NCBI RefSeq assembly: GCF_006636205.1
Contig: NZ_VIGB01000003.1
Coordinates: 4,454,501-4,518,500, forward strand
Direction of reading: 5' to 3'
Source of the DNA: Kitasatospora acidiphila
Lineage (GTDB): Bacteria > Actinomycetota > Actinomycetes > Streptomycetales > Streptomycetaceae
DNA: 64,000 nt
Shown here piece after piece: positions 54,691 to 64,000 of the stretch. The position numbers and the translations under genes are program-made. Numbering within the stretch: the first letter of the stretch is position 1; every line of letters starts with the position of its first letter. The notes under the pieces are model-generated. The model was not told where the DNA came from. It saw only the letters and a list, made by a program, of their open reading frames with translations, and ran no database searches.

Positions 54691-57168
54691 TCAGCGGCCC
54701 AGTCGGTTACGGACCATGCCGATCATCGCGTTCAGCTCCTCGATCCGCATCCGGCGGGCCAGTACGACGAAGAGCGCCAGCTGCGCGGCGCCGGCCAGCA
54801 GCACCGCGACCACGTTGCCCAGCCATCCGGAGAGCACGCTACCGAGGGCCAGCGCGAGCAGGAAACCGGCCGCACCGGCCGGCAGGCAGGCGATCGCCAA
54901 CCGGACGTAGGTCTTGGTGATCCGCGCGGTGTCCAGCCCGCCGATCCGCCGCTTCAGCTTGGGCACCGCCACCGCCACGCCGACCACATAGGCGGTGCCG
55001 TAGCCGAGCGCCATCCCGGTGACCGCCCACTGGGCCGGCAGCACCAGGTAGCAGAGCAGCGCGGCGCCGGCCTGGGTGACGGCCACCCAGACGGTGTTGG
55101 AGAACGGCGTGCGGGTGTCCTCGTAGGCGTAGAAGCCGCGCAGCAGCACGTACTGCACCGAGAACGGGATCAGACCGAGCGCGAACGCGGAGAGCATGTA
55201 GCCGACCGCCGTGGTGCCGTGCGCGGCGCTGCCGCCGTTGCCCAGGCCGTAGATGGCGCCGCCGATCTGCGGGCCGAGCGCCAGGAAGAGGAAGGCGGCC
55301 GGCACGATCGCCACCGCCGAGGTGCGCAGTCCGTGGGAGAGGTCGTCGCGGACCGCGCCGTCGTCGCCGTCGGCGGCCGCGCGGGAGAGCCGGGGCAGCA
55401 CGGCGCTCATCACCGAGACGGTGATCACCGCCATCGGCAGCTGCCAGATCAGCAGCGCGTTGGAGTAGGCGGCCAGGCCGACGCCGAGGTAGCCGTGGTC
55501 GGCCGCGCGGCTGCCGGCGGCGGTGGCCAGCTGAGTGACCACCAGGTAGCCGGCCTGGTTGGCGAGCACGAAGAAGAAGGTCCACTTGGCGAGCCTGGCG
55601 GCCTTGCCGAGGCCGTGCCCGCGCCAGTCGAACCGCGGCCGGAACCGGAAGCCGGCCGAGCGCAGGTACGGCACCATGGCCAGCGCCTGGACGGCCAGCC
55701 CGAGCAGGGTGCCGATGCCGAGCAGCCGCAGCCCCTCGGGGCTGACCGAATCGGGGGCGACCCGGCTGTTCTGGAAGGTGCCGAAGACCCACAGGTACAT
55801 CGCGAAGGTGAAGATCACCACGACGTTGTTGAGCACCGGGGTCCACATCATGGCGCCGAACCGGCCGCGGGCGTTGAGGATCTGACCCATCACCACGTGG
55901 ACGCCCATGAAGAAGATGGTCGGCAGGCAGTAGCGGGCCAGGGCGACCGTGCTGTCGGCGCCGGCCGTGCTGGACATCAGCGAGTGCGAGATCAGCTGCA
56001 CCAGCAGCGGAGCGGCCAGCACGGCCACGAAGACCACCCCGGCCAGACCCGCCATCACCAGGGTGAGCAGGCGGTTGGCGTAGGCGGTGCCGCCGTCCTC
56101 GTCCTGCTTCATGCTGCGCACCAGCTGCGGCACGAAGACCGCGTTGAGGGCGCCGCCGCCGATCAGGATGTAGAGCAGGGTGGGCAGGGTGTTGGCGGCC
56201 GAGTAGGAGTCGCCCATGGTGCCGACGCCGATCGCGGCCGCGATCACCATGGTGCGCAGGAAGCCGGTGGCGCGGGAGGCCAGGGTGCCGGCCGCCATGA
56301 TCGCGCTGGAGGCCCGCAAGGTGGCGACCCGGCCGGGGGACGCCGGGTGATCGGCTGCGGCGGGCTCCTCGGGGAGCTCGTCGGACAGCTCACCGGGCAA
56401 CTCGTCGGGCAACTCGTCGGGCAACTCGTCGGGCGCCGCCGGCATCGCCGGTGGCAGCGGCGGCTTCGGGGGCACGGCGGGTGCGGCGGGTGCCGGGGTC
56501 TGGGGCGGCCGGTGGGCGGCGGACGCGGTCTCCGCCGGGCTGAGCGGCGGGTCGAACTCGATCACCGGGACGAACGGCTCACCGGACTCGGTGGCCACCG
56601 CCGCGGCGACCGGGGCGAGCAGGGCGTCCACGCCGAGGAGTTCGTCCGTCTCGTTCGGCTCTGCCGGCTCTGCCGCTTCCGGGGAGGCTTCCGGTTCTTC
56701 CTCAAGATCGTCCGACAGGTCGTCCGACAGGTCGTCCGACAGGTCGTCCGACAGGTCGTCCGAGGCGGCCTCGGCCGCCGCCACCCGGGCCCGGGCGGCA
56801 GCGGCCAGCCGTGCCCAGCGGGAGACGGGCGCCGCAGGCTCGGGGTCGTCAGCCGGTCGCTCGGGTCCGGTGGCCGGTTCCCGTACCGGCGCGGTCCGCT
56901 CGACTGCCTCGGCGCCTTGCCCCGCCGGCACCAGCGCGGGTTCGCGCACCGGCGCCACGGCTGCCACCGGGTCGCCCTCGGCGGATTCCCCGGTGGCTTC
57001 GCCGGCGGCCGCGGCCGGTTCGGCAGTCGGCTCGGCCGGCTGCCGGTACGGGCCCGGCCCGGTGGCGGTCGCATACGGGTCGGCGGCGAACGGGTCCTTC
57101 GCGTAGGTCTCGCTGAGGTACCAGTCCGGCTCCTCGGTCAGCCGATCGTTGCCGCCGCGCTCGCTCAT
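54691..57168 (-). CDS. murJ: Lipid II flippase MurJ with long acidic N-terminal extension
   Basis: An 825-residue flippase. The MurJ core starts near residue 280 (RVATLRASSAIMAAGTLASR, ATGFLRTMVIAAAIG) and has about fourteen membrane helices, with NTLPTLLYILIGGGALNAVF and QLPMAVITVSVMSAVLPRLS. It moves lipid II across the membrane for peptidoglycan synthesis. The first 280 residues are disordered and acidic, with two tandem repeats: Ser-Asp-Asp-Leu (five copies near 140-160) and Asp-Glu-Leu-Pro (near 245-270). ATG behind GAGGGTG. Confidence 0.94.
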   Translation of the reverse strand: MSERGGNDRLTEEPDWYLSETYAKDPFAADPYATATGPGPYRQPAEPTAEPAAAAGEATGESAEGDPVAAVAPVREPALVPAGQGAEAVERTAPVREPATGPERPADDPEPAAPVSRWARLAAAARARVAAAEAASDDLSDDLSDDLSDDLSDDLEEEPEASPEAAEPAEPNETDELLGVDALLAPVAAAVATESGEPFVPVIEFDPPLSPAETASAAHRPPQTPAPAAPAVPPKPPLPPAMPAAPDELPDELPDELPGELSDELPEEPAAADHPASPGRVATLRASSAIMAAGTLASRATGFLRTMVIAAAIGVGTMGDSYSAANTLPTLLYILIGGGALNAVFVPQLVRSMKQDEDGGTAYANRLLTLVMAGLAGVVFVAVLAAPLLVQLISHSLMSSTAGADSTVALARYCLPTIFFMGVHVVMGQILNARGRFGAMMWTPVLNNVVVIFTFAMYLWVFGTFQNSRVAPDSVSPEGLRLLGIGTLLGLAVQALAMVPYLRSAGFRFRPRFDWRGHGLGKAARLAKWTFFFVLANQAGYLVVTQLATAAGSRAADHGYLGVGLAAYSNALLIWQLPMAVITVSVMSAVLPRLSRAAADGDDGAVRDDLSHGLRTSAVAIVPAAFLFLALGPQIGGAIYGLGNGGSAAHGTTAVGYMLSAFALGLIPFSVQYVLLRGFYAYEDTRTPFSNTVWVAVTQAGAALLCYLVLPAQWAVTGMALGYGTAYVVGVAVAVPKLKRRIGGLDTARITKTYVRLAIACLPAGAAGFLLALALGSVLSGWLGNVVAVLLAGAAQLALFVVLARRMRIEELNAMIGMVRNRLGR

Positions 57169-57278
57169 GCCACCCTCATCGCTGTCCGGGATCCGGCCCT
57201 GAGCACCTACTGTCTCATCACCGCTGGTCCCAACCCGGATTTCGACGCAGTCGGCCGGGGGAACTCCCGTCGGCGGCG

Positions 57279-59602
57279 CTAGGGATGTGCGACCGCGGGG
57301 TCGGCTGCCCGGTCCTGGCCGCCGTCAGCCGGGGCCTCAGGGGCCTGCTGGTCGGCCGCCGCGCCTTCCGGGCCGTCGGGGTCGGCCAGCGGGGCGTCCG
57401 GGTCCTCCGGGGGCTCCTCGCCGCGCTTGCGGCGCTTCAGGAAGATCCGCAGCCCGGCGGCCAGCACCAGCACCGTGCCGGCGCCGACCACCCACCAGAC
57501 GCCGCTGGTCACCTGGGTGACGTTGACGGTGAAGATCACCGGCGCTCCGTACGGCTGGCTATCCGGGCCGGTCGTGTACAACTGGGCGGTCATCTGCACC
57601 GCGCCGTTGCCCAGGGCCTGCGCCTGGAACCGGGCCGAGGTGCTCTGCGCCGGGTCCAGCGTGATCGGGTGCAGGGTGGTCACCTTGAGCCGGTTGGACT
57701 GGGCCGAGACGAGGTGCAGCTCCAGGTTGGTCACGCCCTGCTGCAGCTCGTTGCGGACACTCACCTGGAGCACCCCGGAGCCGCCCGCGAGCGTGATGGT
57801 CTTGCTCTTGACCGGGATCGACACCGCGTTGCGCAGACGCTCCAGGTAGTTCTGGGCGTTCTTCAGGTAGTCCGACGCTGCCGACGGGTTGCCGCGCCAC
57901 TGGGTGGAGGTCACGTTCTCCAGCGCCGCGGCGAACGGCGCGCTCACCCGCTCCCGATTGGTCAGGATCAGCAGCAGCTGCTGCTCCTGCTGCTGGGTCT
58001 GCCCGATCCGGTTGAACGTGTCGGCGGGCAGCTCGCCGCCCCGCAGATCGGCCGGGTAGGCGTCCGGGCCGGCCACGCTGGTGCCGGCGTCGGGGTCCGG
58101 CGCGGCGGTGGCCACCGTGGTGTACGGGACCTGGCTGATCCAGTGGCCGTCGGAGGCGGCCTTCAGCGAGGTCTTCAGCACGTCGGCCGCGCTGGCGGAC
58201 AGGTCACGCGGGGGCATCACCAGCAGGGTCCGCTGGGAAAGCCGCTGCTGCTGGATCGCCAGGGTCTCGGCCAGGAACCGCTGCTGGGCCTGGGCCTTGG
58301 CGTCCGGGGTCTTCAGGTCGTACCGGAACAGGGAGGCGATGGTGTCGTCGGCGACCACCGCGGTCTGGTTCCGGCCGATCGGCCGGGCCGCGTTCGGGCT
58401 GTAGTTGAGGTGGTCCGGCACGCTGGCGCTGTTCGCCAGCACCTGGGTGGCGCCGAGCTGCTGGGTGGTCTGGACGATCTGCGGGTCGAGGTAGCCCTGG
58501 TCGGGCCAGGCCACGGTGTCCAGCGAGTCCACCGGCAGCGGGCCGTCGATCTTCAGCTTGCCGGCGGTGCGGGCGGTGCTCAGGAAGGTGCCCGAGTCGG
58601 GCAGCGAGCCGCCGTTGTGCGCGATCGAGGCCAGGTCCGGGTCGCCGTAGGGCAGCGCGATCACCTGGTCGTTCGGCTTGACGACCGCGGCGCGCAGCTT
58701 GTTCAGCCAGTCGGTGGCCACGGCGGTGCCGGTGCCCGGCAGGGTGTTGCTCTCGGTCGCCGACTCCCCGGAGTGCCCGGGCTGCTGCACCCGGTACGGC
58801 TTGGTCATCGCCTGCACCGCGTCCAGCAGGTCCGGGTCGATCACCCAGGTGAGGCCGGGGATGTCCTGCCCGTCGGCGAGCAGCTTGCCGAGCCGGCCGT
58901 TCGGGCCCAGGTCGGCGGCCAGACTGTCGTCGCGCAGCACCGGCTGGTCGGTGGCCTGGACGGTCTGCGGGACCAGCTCGGGCGCGTGGGTGAGCGGCCA
59001 CAGGGTGGCCACCTGCAGGGGCTTCTCGTCGCCCGGGTTCGGGTAGTACGCCAGCGTGGTGCGGCCGATGCCCACCTGGTGCGGGCTGCCGTCGTCGGCG
59101 GTGCCGGCCTCGACGTCGACCGCCAGCTCGTAGTAGCCGTTCCCGGCGAGCTTCAGATCGCCCAGCGTGGTGGGCAGGTGGAACGGCACGCTGCCGCCGG
59201 GGGCCAGGTCGGTCAGCTGCTGCACCGGGGCGGGCAGCGGGGTGCCGTCCTGGTAGACCGGGTCGGTCCGGGAGAGCAGCGCGGCGATCTCGCTGCGGGT
59301 GCCCAGCTGCTCCTGGCCGCGCCCCAGGGTCAGGCCGACCTTGGGGCCTTCAGCGGGGTCGGACCGGGGTTGCCGACCGTGCCGTAGACGTCCAGCTTGC
59401 CGTCGGGGGTCTGCTGCACGTCGGTGATCGTCACGGCGGCCGGGAAGTCGGGGGAGACGGCGACGGCCGGCGGGGTGGCGGTGACGCCGACCAGCGTCAG
59501 CGCCCCGCCCAGCAGGGCGGCCGTCCGGCCGGTCCGCAGCAGACGTCGGCGGCCCTGGCGCGCGCCGCGGGAACCCTCGGTGTGCCGTGCTGGCTCGCCC
59601 AC
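57279..59602 (-). pseudogene. DUF6049 membrane protein, frameshifted
   Basis: The N-terminal part from GTG 59602 has a basic start, a signal-like helix (TAALLGGALTLVGVTATPPA) and PAAVTITDVQQTPDGKLDVY. The remainder lies in another frame from PKVGLTLGRGQEQLGTRSEI to a C-terminal helix (VWWVVGAGTVLVLAAGLRIF) and an acidic tail. One base seems missing near GGGGCC at 59343-59348. The intact protein would be about 775 residues, outer-surface exposed. It is the conserved neighbour of murJ (Rv3909 position). Function unknown. Confidence 0.82.
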
Positions 59603-59846
59603 GCGCTTCGTCCTCGCCGTCCTGGATCGCCGTCGTCTTCGCTGCTGATCGCCGTGCCGTCGTGCTGCTCGGTGTCCGTACCCCCCCAGCGACGCGTCGC
59701 GCCACTTCACGGGTTCCCCGGCATGGTAACGACGCTGCCCGGGTCCCAGTGTTGCGGGCCGGGCGAAGCGGGCGCCGCCGGGAGCTCACGGGCGCCCGGA
59801 AAAGCCGCGAGCGACCGGTGGGCGCGGCCACGTACCCTTGTGTGCC

Positions 59847-61340
59847 GTGTCCAACGCTGATGAGCCCACCGAGATCCGAACCGCCCCGCCTGCCGTCACG
59901 GCCCTGCCAGGACTGAGCGAGGCCCAGACGCTGGGCCTGCAGGAACTGCTGCGGGTCTCCCCGGTGGCGGACGAGATCGCCCAGCGGTTCCAGGATGCCG
60001 GATACCGACTGGCCCTGGTCGGCGGCTCGGTGCGGGACGCGCTGCTCGGCCGGCTCGGCAACGACCTGGACTTCACCACCGACGCCCGCCCCAAGCAGGT
60101 GCTCAAGCTGGTGCGCGGCTGGGCGGACGCGGTCTGGGACGTCGGCATCGCCTTCGGCACCGTCGGCGCCCGCAAGGACACTGCCGACGGCAGCTTCCAG
60201 ATCGAGATCACCACCTACCGCTCCGAGGCCTACGACCGCACCTCCCGCAAGCCCGAGGTGACCTACGGCGACACCATCGAGCAGGACCTGGTCCGCCGCG
60301 ACTTCACGGTCAACGCGATGGCCGTGGACCTGCCCGGGCGCGGCTTCGTCGACCCGCACCACGGCCTGGACGACCTGGAGGCCCGGGTGCTGCGCACGCC
60401 GGCCACCCCCGAGGAGTCCTTCTCCGACGACCCGCTGCGGATGATGCGGGCCGCCCGGTTCGCCGCCCAGCTGGACTTCGACCCGGCGCCCGAGGTGGTG
60501 GCCGCGATGACCGCGATGGCCGAGCGGATCACCATCGTGTCGGCCGAGCGGATCCAGGCCGAGCTGAACAAGCTGCTGCTCGCCAAGTACCCGGTCAAGG
60601 GCCTGCGGCTGCTGGTGGACACCGGGCTGGCCGACTTCGTGGTGCCCGAGCTGCCGGCGCTGCGCCTGGAGAAGGACGAGCACCACCGGCACAAGGACGT
60701 CTACGAGCACTCGCTGACCGTGCTGGAGCAGGCGATCGCGCTGGAGTCGGACGGGCCGGACCTGACGCTGCGGCTGGCCGCGCTGCTGCACGACATCGGC
60801 AAGCCGCGCACCCGCCGGTTCGAGTCGGACGGCCGGGTGTCGTTCCACCACCACGAGATCGTCGGCGCCAAGATGACCCGCAAGCGGATGCGGGAGCTGA
60901 AGTACTCCAAGGAGCTGATCGACGACGTCTCGCGGCTGGTCGAGCTGCACCTGCGGTTCCACGGCTACGGCGGCGGCGAGTGGACCGACTCCGCGGTGCG
61001 CCGCTACGTCACCGACGCGGGACCGCTGCTGGAGCGGCTGCACCGGCTGACCCGGTCGGACTGCACCACCCGCAACAAGAAGAAGGCCGCCACGCTGTCG
61101 CGCACCTATGACGGCCTGGAGGAGCGGATCGCCCAGCTGCGGGCCCAGGAGGAGCTGGACGCGATCCGGCCGGCCCTGAACGGCAACGAGATCATGGAGC
61201 TGCTCGGCCTGAAGCCCGGGCCGGTGGTCGGCCGGGCCTACAAGCACCTGCTGGAGATGCGCCTGGAGCACGGCCCGATGACGGAGGACGAGGCCGTGGC
61301 CGAGCTCAAGGCGTGGTGGGCGGCCCAGCCGCAGGACTGA
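59847..61340 (+). CDS. pcnA: CCA tRNA nucleotidyltransferase (PcnA/Cca family)
   Basis: A 497-residue enzyme. The nucleotidyltransferase head has ALVGGSVRDALLGRLGNDLD and DLDFTTDARP, then RRDFTVNAMAVDLPG and EESFSDDPLRMMRAARFAAQ. An HD domain follows (LHDIGKPRTRRFESDG, FHHHEIVGAK). It adds or repairs the 3' CCA of tRNAs; none of the tRNA genes here encode CCA. GTG 59847 matches the family start. TACCCT (59834-59839) ends 7 bp upstream, so the mRNA may be leaderless. Confidence 0.94.
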   Translation: MSNADEPTEIRTAPPAVTALPGLSEAQTLGLQELLRVSPVADEIAQRFQDAGYRLALVGGSVRDALLGRLGNDLDFTTDARPKQVLKLVRGWADAVWDVGIAFGTVGARKDTADGSFQIEITTYRSEAYDRTSRKPEVTYGDTIEQDLVRRDFTVNAMAVDLPGRGFVDPHHGLDDLEARVLRTPATPEESFSDDPLRMMRAARFAAQLDFDPAPEVVAAMTAMAERITIVSAERIQAELNKLLLAKYPVKGLRLLVDTGLADFVVPELPALRLEKDEHHRHKDVYEHSLTVLEQAIALESDGPDLTLRLAALLHDIGKPRTRRFESDGRVSFHHHEIVGAKMTRKRMRELKYSKELIDDVSRLVELHLRFHGYGGGEWTDSAVRRYVTDAGPLLERLHRLTRSDCTTRNKKKAATLSRTYDGLEERIAQLRAQEELDAIRPALNGNEIMELLGLKPGPVVGRAYKHLLEMRLEHGPMTEDEAVAELKAWWAAQPQD

Positions 61341-61357
61341 CGCACCGACCGGTCGGC

Positions 61358-61379
61358 GGTGCGCCAGTCCTGGCGCACC
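61358..61379. terminator. Convergent terminator after pcnA
   Basis: A perfect 10-bp stem (GGTGCGCCAG / CTGGCGCACC) with a 2-nt spacer, between the pcnA stop and the stop of the minus-strand gene. Confidence 0.8.
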
Positions 61380-61380
61380 G

Positions 61381-62385
61381 TCAGGTGGCTTCGGACCCGG
61401 AGCCGCTGCCGCCGTTGCTGCCCCCGGTGCTGCCGCTGCCCGAGGACTGCGGCGAGGCCAGGCAGAGCACGAAGCTCTGCGGGGGGTCACGGTGGACGAA
61501 CCAGTGGGTGGCGCTGGAGTACGGCTGGCAGACCGAGGAGGGGTCGTCGCCCAGGCTGGCGACCCGGGCCACCACCTTGTAGTCGGCCAGCGAGCTGGAG
61601 CAGGAGACCACGGTGACCGAGGCGTCGCTGTCGTCCGAACCGCCGCTGGTGTTGGCGTCGTGGATGCAGTCGCCGGCCCGCACGGTCGCCACATTGGCGG
61701 TGGCGTCGGTGGACCCGCCGGTCGCGGAGGCCGCCAGCGCGATCGGCAGCACCACGGCCAGCAGCACCGCGACGACCGGCAGCAGCAGCATCCAGATCGC
61801 GGCCCGCTTGGTGAGCGGGCGGCCCGGGTCGAGCTGCGGCCCGTGGCTGCCGGGCTGCGGCGCCGGCAGCCGGCGCAGCTGCTGGTAGGCGGACCGGTTG
61901 CGGAGTAGCGCGATCAGCGTGAAGAGGCTGGACAGGTAGCTCCACCAGCCGCGCCACAGGGTCCGCTCGGACATGTCGCGGACCAGCGCGGTGCCGCAGA
62001 CCTGGCAGAACGGGCCGCGGTTGCTCAGGAACCGCATCAGCACGATCAGCCCCTGGTGGCCGCGCACCGTGACGTCGGCCGCCGGTATGCCGCCGCAGAT
62101 CCGGCAGGCGAGCACCTGCGGGTAGCCGTAGCCCGGGGCCGCCGGCGGGTAGGCGCCGTAGCCGTAGCCGTAGTCGGGTTGCGGGGCCCCGAACTGCGGG
62201 GTGGCGGTGGGCTGGCCGGGGTACGCCTGCGGGACGGCGTCCTGCGGCGGTGCCGGATGGGGCGTGGCGGGTGCCGGCGCCGCCCAGGGGTTCGGCTGGG
62301 CGGGCACCGATGCGGGTACGGCCGGCGGCACCGTCGGTGGTGGCGGAATGTACGGGTTCGGCGGCTGTTGAGGCTGGGTCACCAC
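61381..62385 (-). CDS. LppU/SCO3897-type membrane protein
   Basis: A 334-residue protein. Residues 1-90 are Pro/Gln/Tyr-rich. A zinc-ribbon-like pair follows (LACRICGGIPA and FCQVCGTALVRD), then a half-hydrophobic stretch, a membrane helix (about 197-222, WMLLLPVVAVLLAVVLPIAL) and an outer domain with three Cys (GDCIHDANTS, VVSCSSS, SVCQPY). It ends in a Gly/Ser tail. This matches the gene following pcnA in S. coelicolor (SCO3897) and mycobacterial LppU-type domains, from memory. Function unknown. GTG start behind GGAGA. Confidence 0.72.
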   Translation of the reverse strand: MVTQPQQPPNPYIPPPPTVPPAVPASVPAQPNPWAAPAPATPHPAPPQDAVPQAYPGQPTATPQFGAPQPDYGYGYGAYPPAAPGYGYPQVLACRICGGIPAADVTVRGHQGLIVLMRFLSNRGPFCQVCGTALVRDMSERTLWRGWWSYLSSLFTLIALLRNRSAYQQLRRLPAPQPGSHGPQLDPGRPLTKRAAIWMLLLPVVAVLLAVVLPIALAASATGGSTDATANVATVRAGDCIHDANTSGGSDDSDASVTVVSCSSSLADYKVVARVASLGDDPSSVCQPYSSATHWFVHRDPPQSFVLCLASPQSSGSGSTGGSNGGSGSGSEAT

Positions 62386-62431
62386 GGGTCTCCGGTGGTC
62401 GGCTGACGGGGCGTCGGTGCGCCCAGGTACC

Positions 62432-63754
62432 TTAGCGCCGCCGGGTGCCGGCCCGGGAGTAAAGGGCGGCGCTGGCTGCGTATGCCAACGACACCGCGGC
62501 CAGGACCGGCACGGATCGTCCGCTGAGCGGCAGCACCAGGGCGGAGACGGCCGCCGCCGCGACGAAGGCGACGTTGAAGAGCACGTCGTAGATGGCGAAG
62601 ACCCGGCCCCGGTAGTCGTCCGCCACCGAGTTCTGCACGATGGTGTCCGCGCAGATCTTGGTGCCCTGGGTGATGACCCCCAGCAGCAGCGCGGCCACCA
62701 TCACCGGCCCGACGGCGAAGAACAGCCCGAGCGCGGGCACGAAGACCGCTGCGGAGGCCAGGCAGGCCGTCATCCAGCCGTCCAGCCCGAGCCGCCGGGA
62801 GAACCAGGGGCTGACCACGGCGGCCAGGAAGAAGCCGACCGCGGAGAAGGCCAGCGCGGTGCCCAGGGTGGCCAGCCCGCCACGGGAGTCGCCGGGGGTG
62901 TTGAAGGTGTAGCGGGAGAGCATCAGCACGGTGACGATCAGTACCCCGTAGCAGAACCGGGCCGCGGTCACCGCGGCCAGCGCGCGCACCGCGGGCCGGC
63001 TCTCCCGCCCCAGGTGGCGCAGGCCCTCGACCAGCGCCCGCCCGGCCTGGCCGAGGGCCTCGCGCAGATCGGGCCGGTCGGGGTGGTGTTCGGGGCCGAG
63101 CAGCTCCACGTCCATCCGGCGGGCCGCCAGCCCGGCCGCCAGATAGAGCAGGGCGCCCACCGTGACCAGGGCGGCGTCGGCGTGCGGGCCGGGCGGCAGC
63201 ACCTGGTGCACCACGAAGCCGGTGCCGCCGCCGACCACCGCGGCGACCGTGCCGGCGGTCGGGCAGAGCGCGTTGGCGGTGACCAGCCGGTCGGCTTCGA
63301 CCACCCGGGGCAGGGCGGCGGACAGGCCGGCCAGGATGAACCGGTTGACCGCGGTGACCATCAGGGCGGCCGCGAAGAAGAGCCACTCCGGGGCGCGGAC
63401 CAGGAGCAGGGCGGCGGTGCCCAGGCCCAGGCCGAACCGGACCAGGTTGCCCAGGTAGAGCACCTGGCGGCGGCGCCAGCGGTCGAGCAGTACACCGGCG
63501 AACGGGCCGACCACCGAGAACGGCAGCAGGAGCACCGCCATCATCGAGGCGATGTCCGCCGGGGTGGACTGGCGCTCCGGGGAGAAGATCACGTAGGAGG
63601 CGAGGGACGCCTGGAAGACGCCGTCGGAGAGCTGGGAGAGCAGCCGTACGCCCAGCAGCCGGCGGAAGTCCCGGGCCAGCAGCAGGGCGCGCAGGCTCGC
63701 GCGGCCGGTGTCCGAGGCGCGCGGGGCCTGCGCCGGTCGTCGAGTGATCGCCAC
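62432..63754 (-). CDS. MFS transporter
   Basis: A 440-residue transporter with about twelve hydrophobic segments. It has FRRLLGVRLLSQLSDGVFQA and ASYVIFS near the start, the MFS loop DRWRRRQVLYLGN, and VVSPWFSRRLGLDGWMTACL. The substrate is unknown; it is the usual neighbour of the SCO3897-type gene. GTG 63754 is chosen. A frame from 63799 would begin inside parS (MFHVKH) and add 15 unlikely residues. Confidence 0.85.
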   Translation of the reverse strand: MAITRRPAQAPRASDTGRASLRALLLARDFRRLLGVRLLSQLSDGVFQASLASYVIFSPERQSTPADIASMMAVLLLPFSVVGPFAGVLLDRWRRRQVLYLGNLVRFGLGLGTAALLLVRAPEWLFFAAALMVTAVNRFILAGLSAALPRVVEADRLVTANALCPTAGTVAAVVGGGTGFVVHQVLPPGPHADAALVTVGALLYLAAGLAARRMDVELLGPEHHPDRPDLREALGQAGRALVEGLRHLGRESRPAVRALAAVTAARFCYGVLIVTVLMLSRYTFNTPGDSRGGLATLGTALAFSAVGFFLAAVVSPWFSRRLGLDGWMTACLASAAVFVPALGLFFAVGPVMVAALLLGVITQGTKICADTIVQNSVADDYRGRVFAIYDVLFNVAFVAAAAVSALVLPLSGRSVPVLAAVSLAYAASAALYSRAGTRRR

Positions 63755-63771
63755 CCGCCCAGAGTGACACG

Positions 63772-63809
63772 ACGAGGGCCGATGTTTCACGTGAAACATC
63801 GGCCCTCGT
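63772..63809. promoter_or_regulatory. parS: parS site 7 inside a 38-bp perfect palindrome
   Basis: parS (core 63784-63797) is flanked by ACGAGGGCCGA and TCGGCCCTCGT, giving 38 bp of perfect symmetry. It lies between the stop of the inositol-phosphate synthase gene and the start of the MFS gene, so it looks like a terminator hairpin built around a ParB site. Confidence 0.93.
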
Positions 63810-63849
63810 GGGTGCTGACGAGCTGTCAGCGGTACTCAGTGACGAGTAC

Positions 63850-64000
63850 TCAGCGCTCGACCTCGCCGCGGATGAACTTCTCGACGTTCTCCTTGGCCTC
63901 GTCGTCGAAGTACTGAACCGGCGGCGACTTCATGAAGTAGGAGGACGCGGAGAGGATCGGGCCACCGATGCCGCGGTCCTTGGCGATCTTCGCGGCGCGC
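63850..64000 (-). CDS. ino1: Inositol-3-phosphate synthase, C-terminal part (runs off the window)
   Basis: The last 49 residues of a minus-strand gene: AKIAKDRGIGGPILSASSYF, then MKSPPVQYFDDEAKENVEKF and IRGEVER. This is the conserved end of actinobacterial myo-inositol-1-phosphate synthases, which turn glucose-6-phosphate into inositol phosphate for phosphatidylinositol and mycothiol. The start is beyond the right edge. Confidence 0.88.
   Translation of the reverse strand, partial: RAAKIAKDRGIGGPILSASSYFMKSPPVQYFDDEAKENVEKFIRGEVER

Noticed and set aside
57279..61694. A 1471-codon minus-strand open frame spanning the DUF6049 gene and the antisense of pcnA
   Set aside because: The upstream two thirds is antisense to the well-supported pcnA gene and only reflects high GC; only the DUF6049 part is real.
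63755..63799. MFS start inside parS (MFHVKH)
   Set aside because: This would translate the palindrome and a spacer; the GTG at 63754 gives a normal family N-terminus.

Overview
The window is 64 kb of very GC-rich DNA from the chromosome core of a mycelial actinomycete of the Streptomyces/Kitasatospora type. Four things show this: the gene order dnaN-gnd-recF-DUF721-gyrB-gyrA on one side of dnaA and rpmH-rnpA-yidD-yidC-jag-rsmG-parA-parB on the other; an origin full of DnaA boxes; parS sites of the form GTTTCACGTGAAAC; and a chaplin, class E sortases, CrgA and a few TTA (bldA-type) codons.

Layout. 1-5.8 kb: an MprF-like lysyltransferase, an orphan NarL/LuxR response regulator, a chaplin with an unusual His/Asp tail, a degenerate tyrosine recombinase and a frameshifted MFS exporter. 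5.9-9.8 kb: housekeeping singletons, including a CrcB-DUF190-CrcB fluoride-export cassette. 9.8-10.2 kb: two near-identical tRNA-Leu(CAG) units. 10.6-17.9 kb: the phosphorylation and cell-wall cluster fhaA-fhaB-pstP-pbpA-pknB. The FtsW/RodA gene normally found between pstP and pbpA is absent, and a 32-bp perfect palindrome stands there. Two tandem 77-bp repeats encode coupled mini-ORFs in front of pstP. 18-24.8 kb: a BRO-N protein, two class E sortases (one frameshifted), trpG/pabA, DUF881, crgA, a rhomboid protease and a cyclophilin, with two extra groups of DnaA boxes. 24.9-29.7 kb: tRNA-Ala, DLW-39 microprotein, tRNA-Ile, a cyclopropane synthase-like enzyme and DUF3566. 29.9-41.6 kb: gyrA, gyrB, DUF721, recF, gnd, dnaN, oriC and dnaA, all on the minus strand. 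41.9-47.9 kb: rpmH to parB on the plus strand, with parS sites starting here. 48-64 kb: trxA/trxB, sigM and its anti-sigma factor, a pseudokinase, murJ, DUF6049, pcnA (CCA-adding enzyme), an LppU/SCO3897-type protein, an MFS transporter and the C-terminus of inositol-phosphate synthase.

How it works together. DnaA, oriC, DnaN and gyrase start replication. ParA, ParB and seven parS sites (all on the right of oriC) segregate the origin. PknB, PstP, FhaA/FhaB, PbpA, the pseudokinase and MurJ form a peptidoglycan-control network. SigM, its anti-sigma factor and TrxA/TrxB form a stress and redox group.

Six genes (the MFS exporter at 5.0 kb, fhaA, a sortase, a PP2C-like gene, parA and DUF6049) are each broken by what looks like one missing base in or beside a short C or G run. 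The uniform pattern suggests sequencing indels more than six real pseudogenes. All functional calls rest on motif recognition and remembered family organisation; no searches were run.
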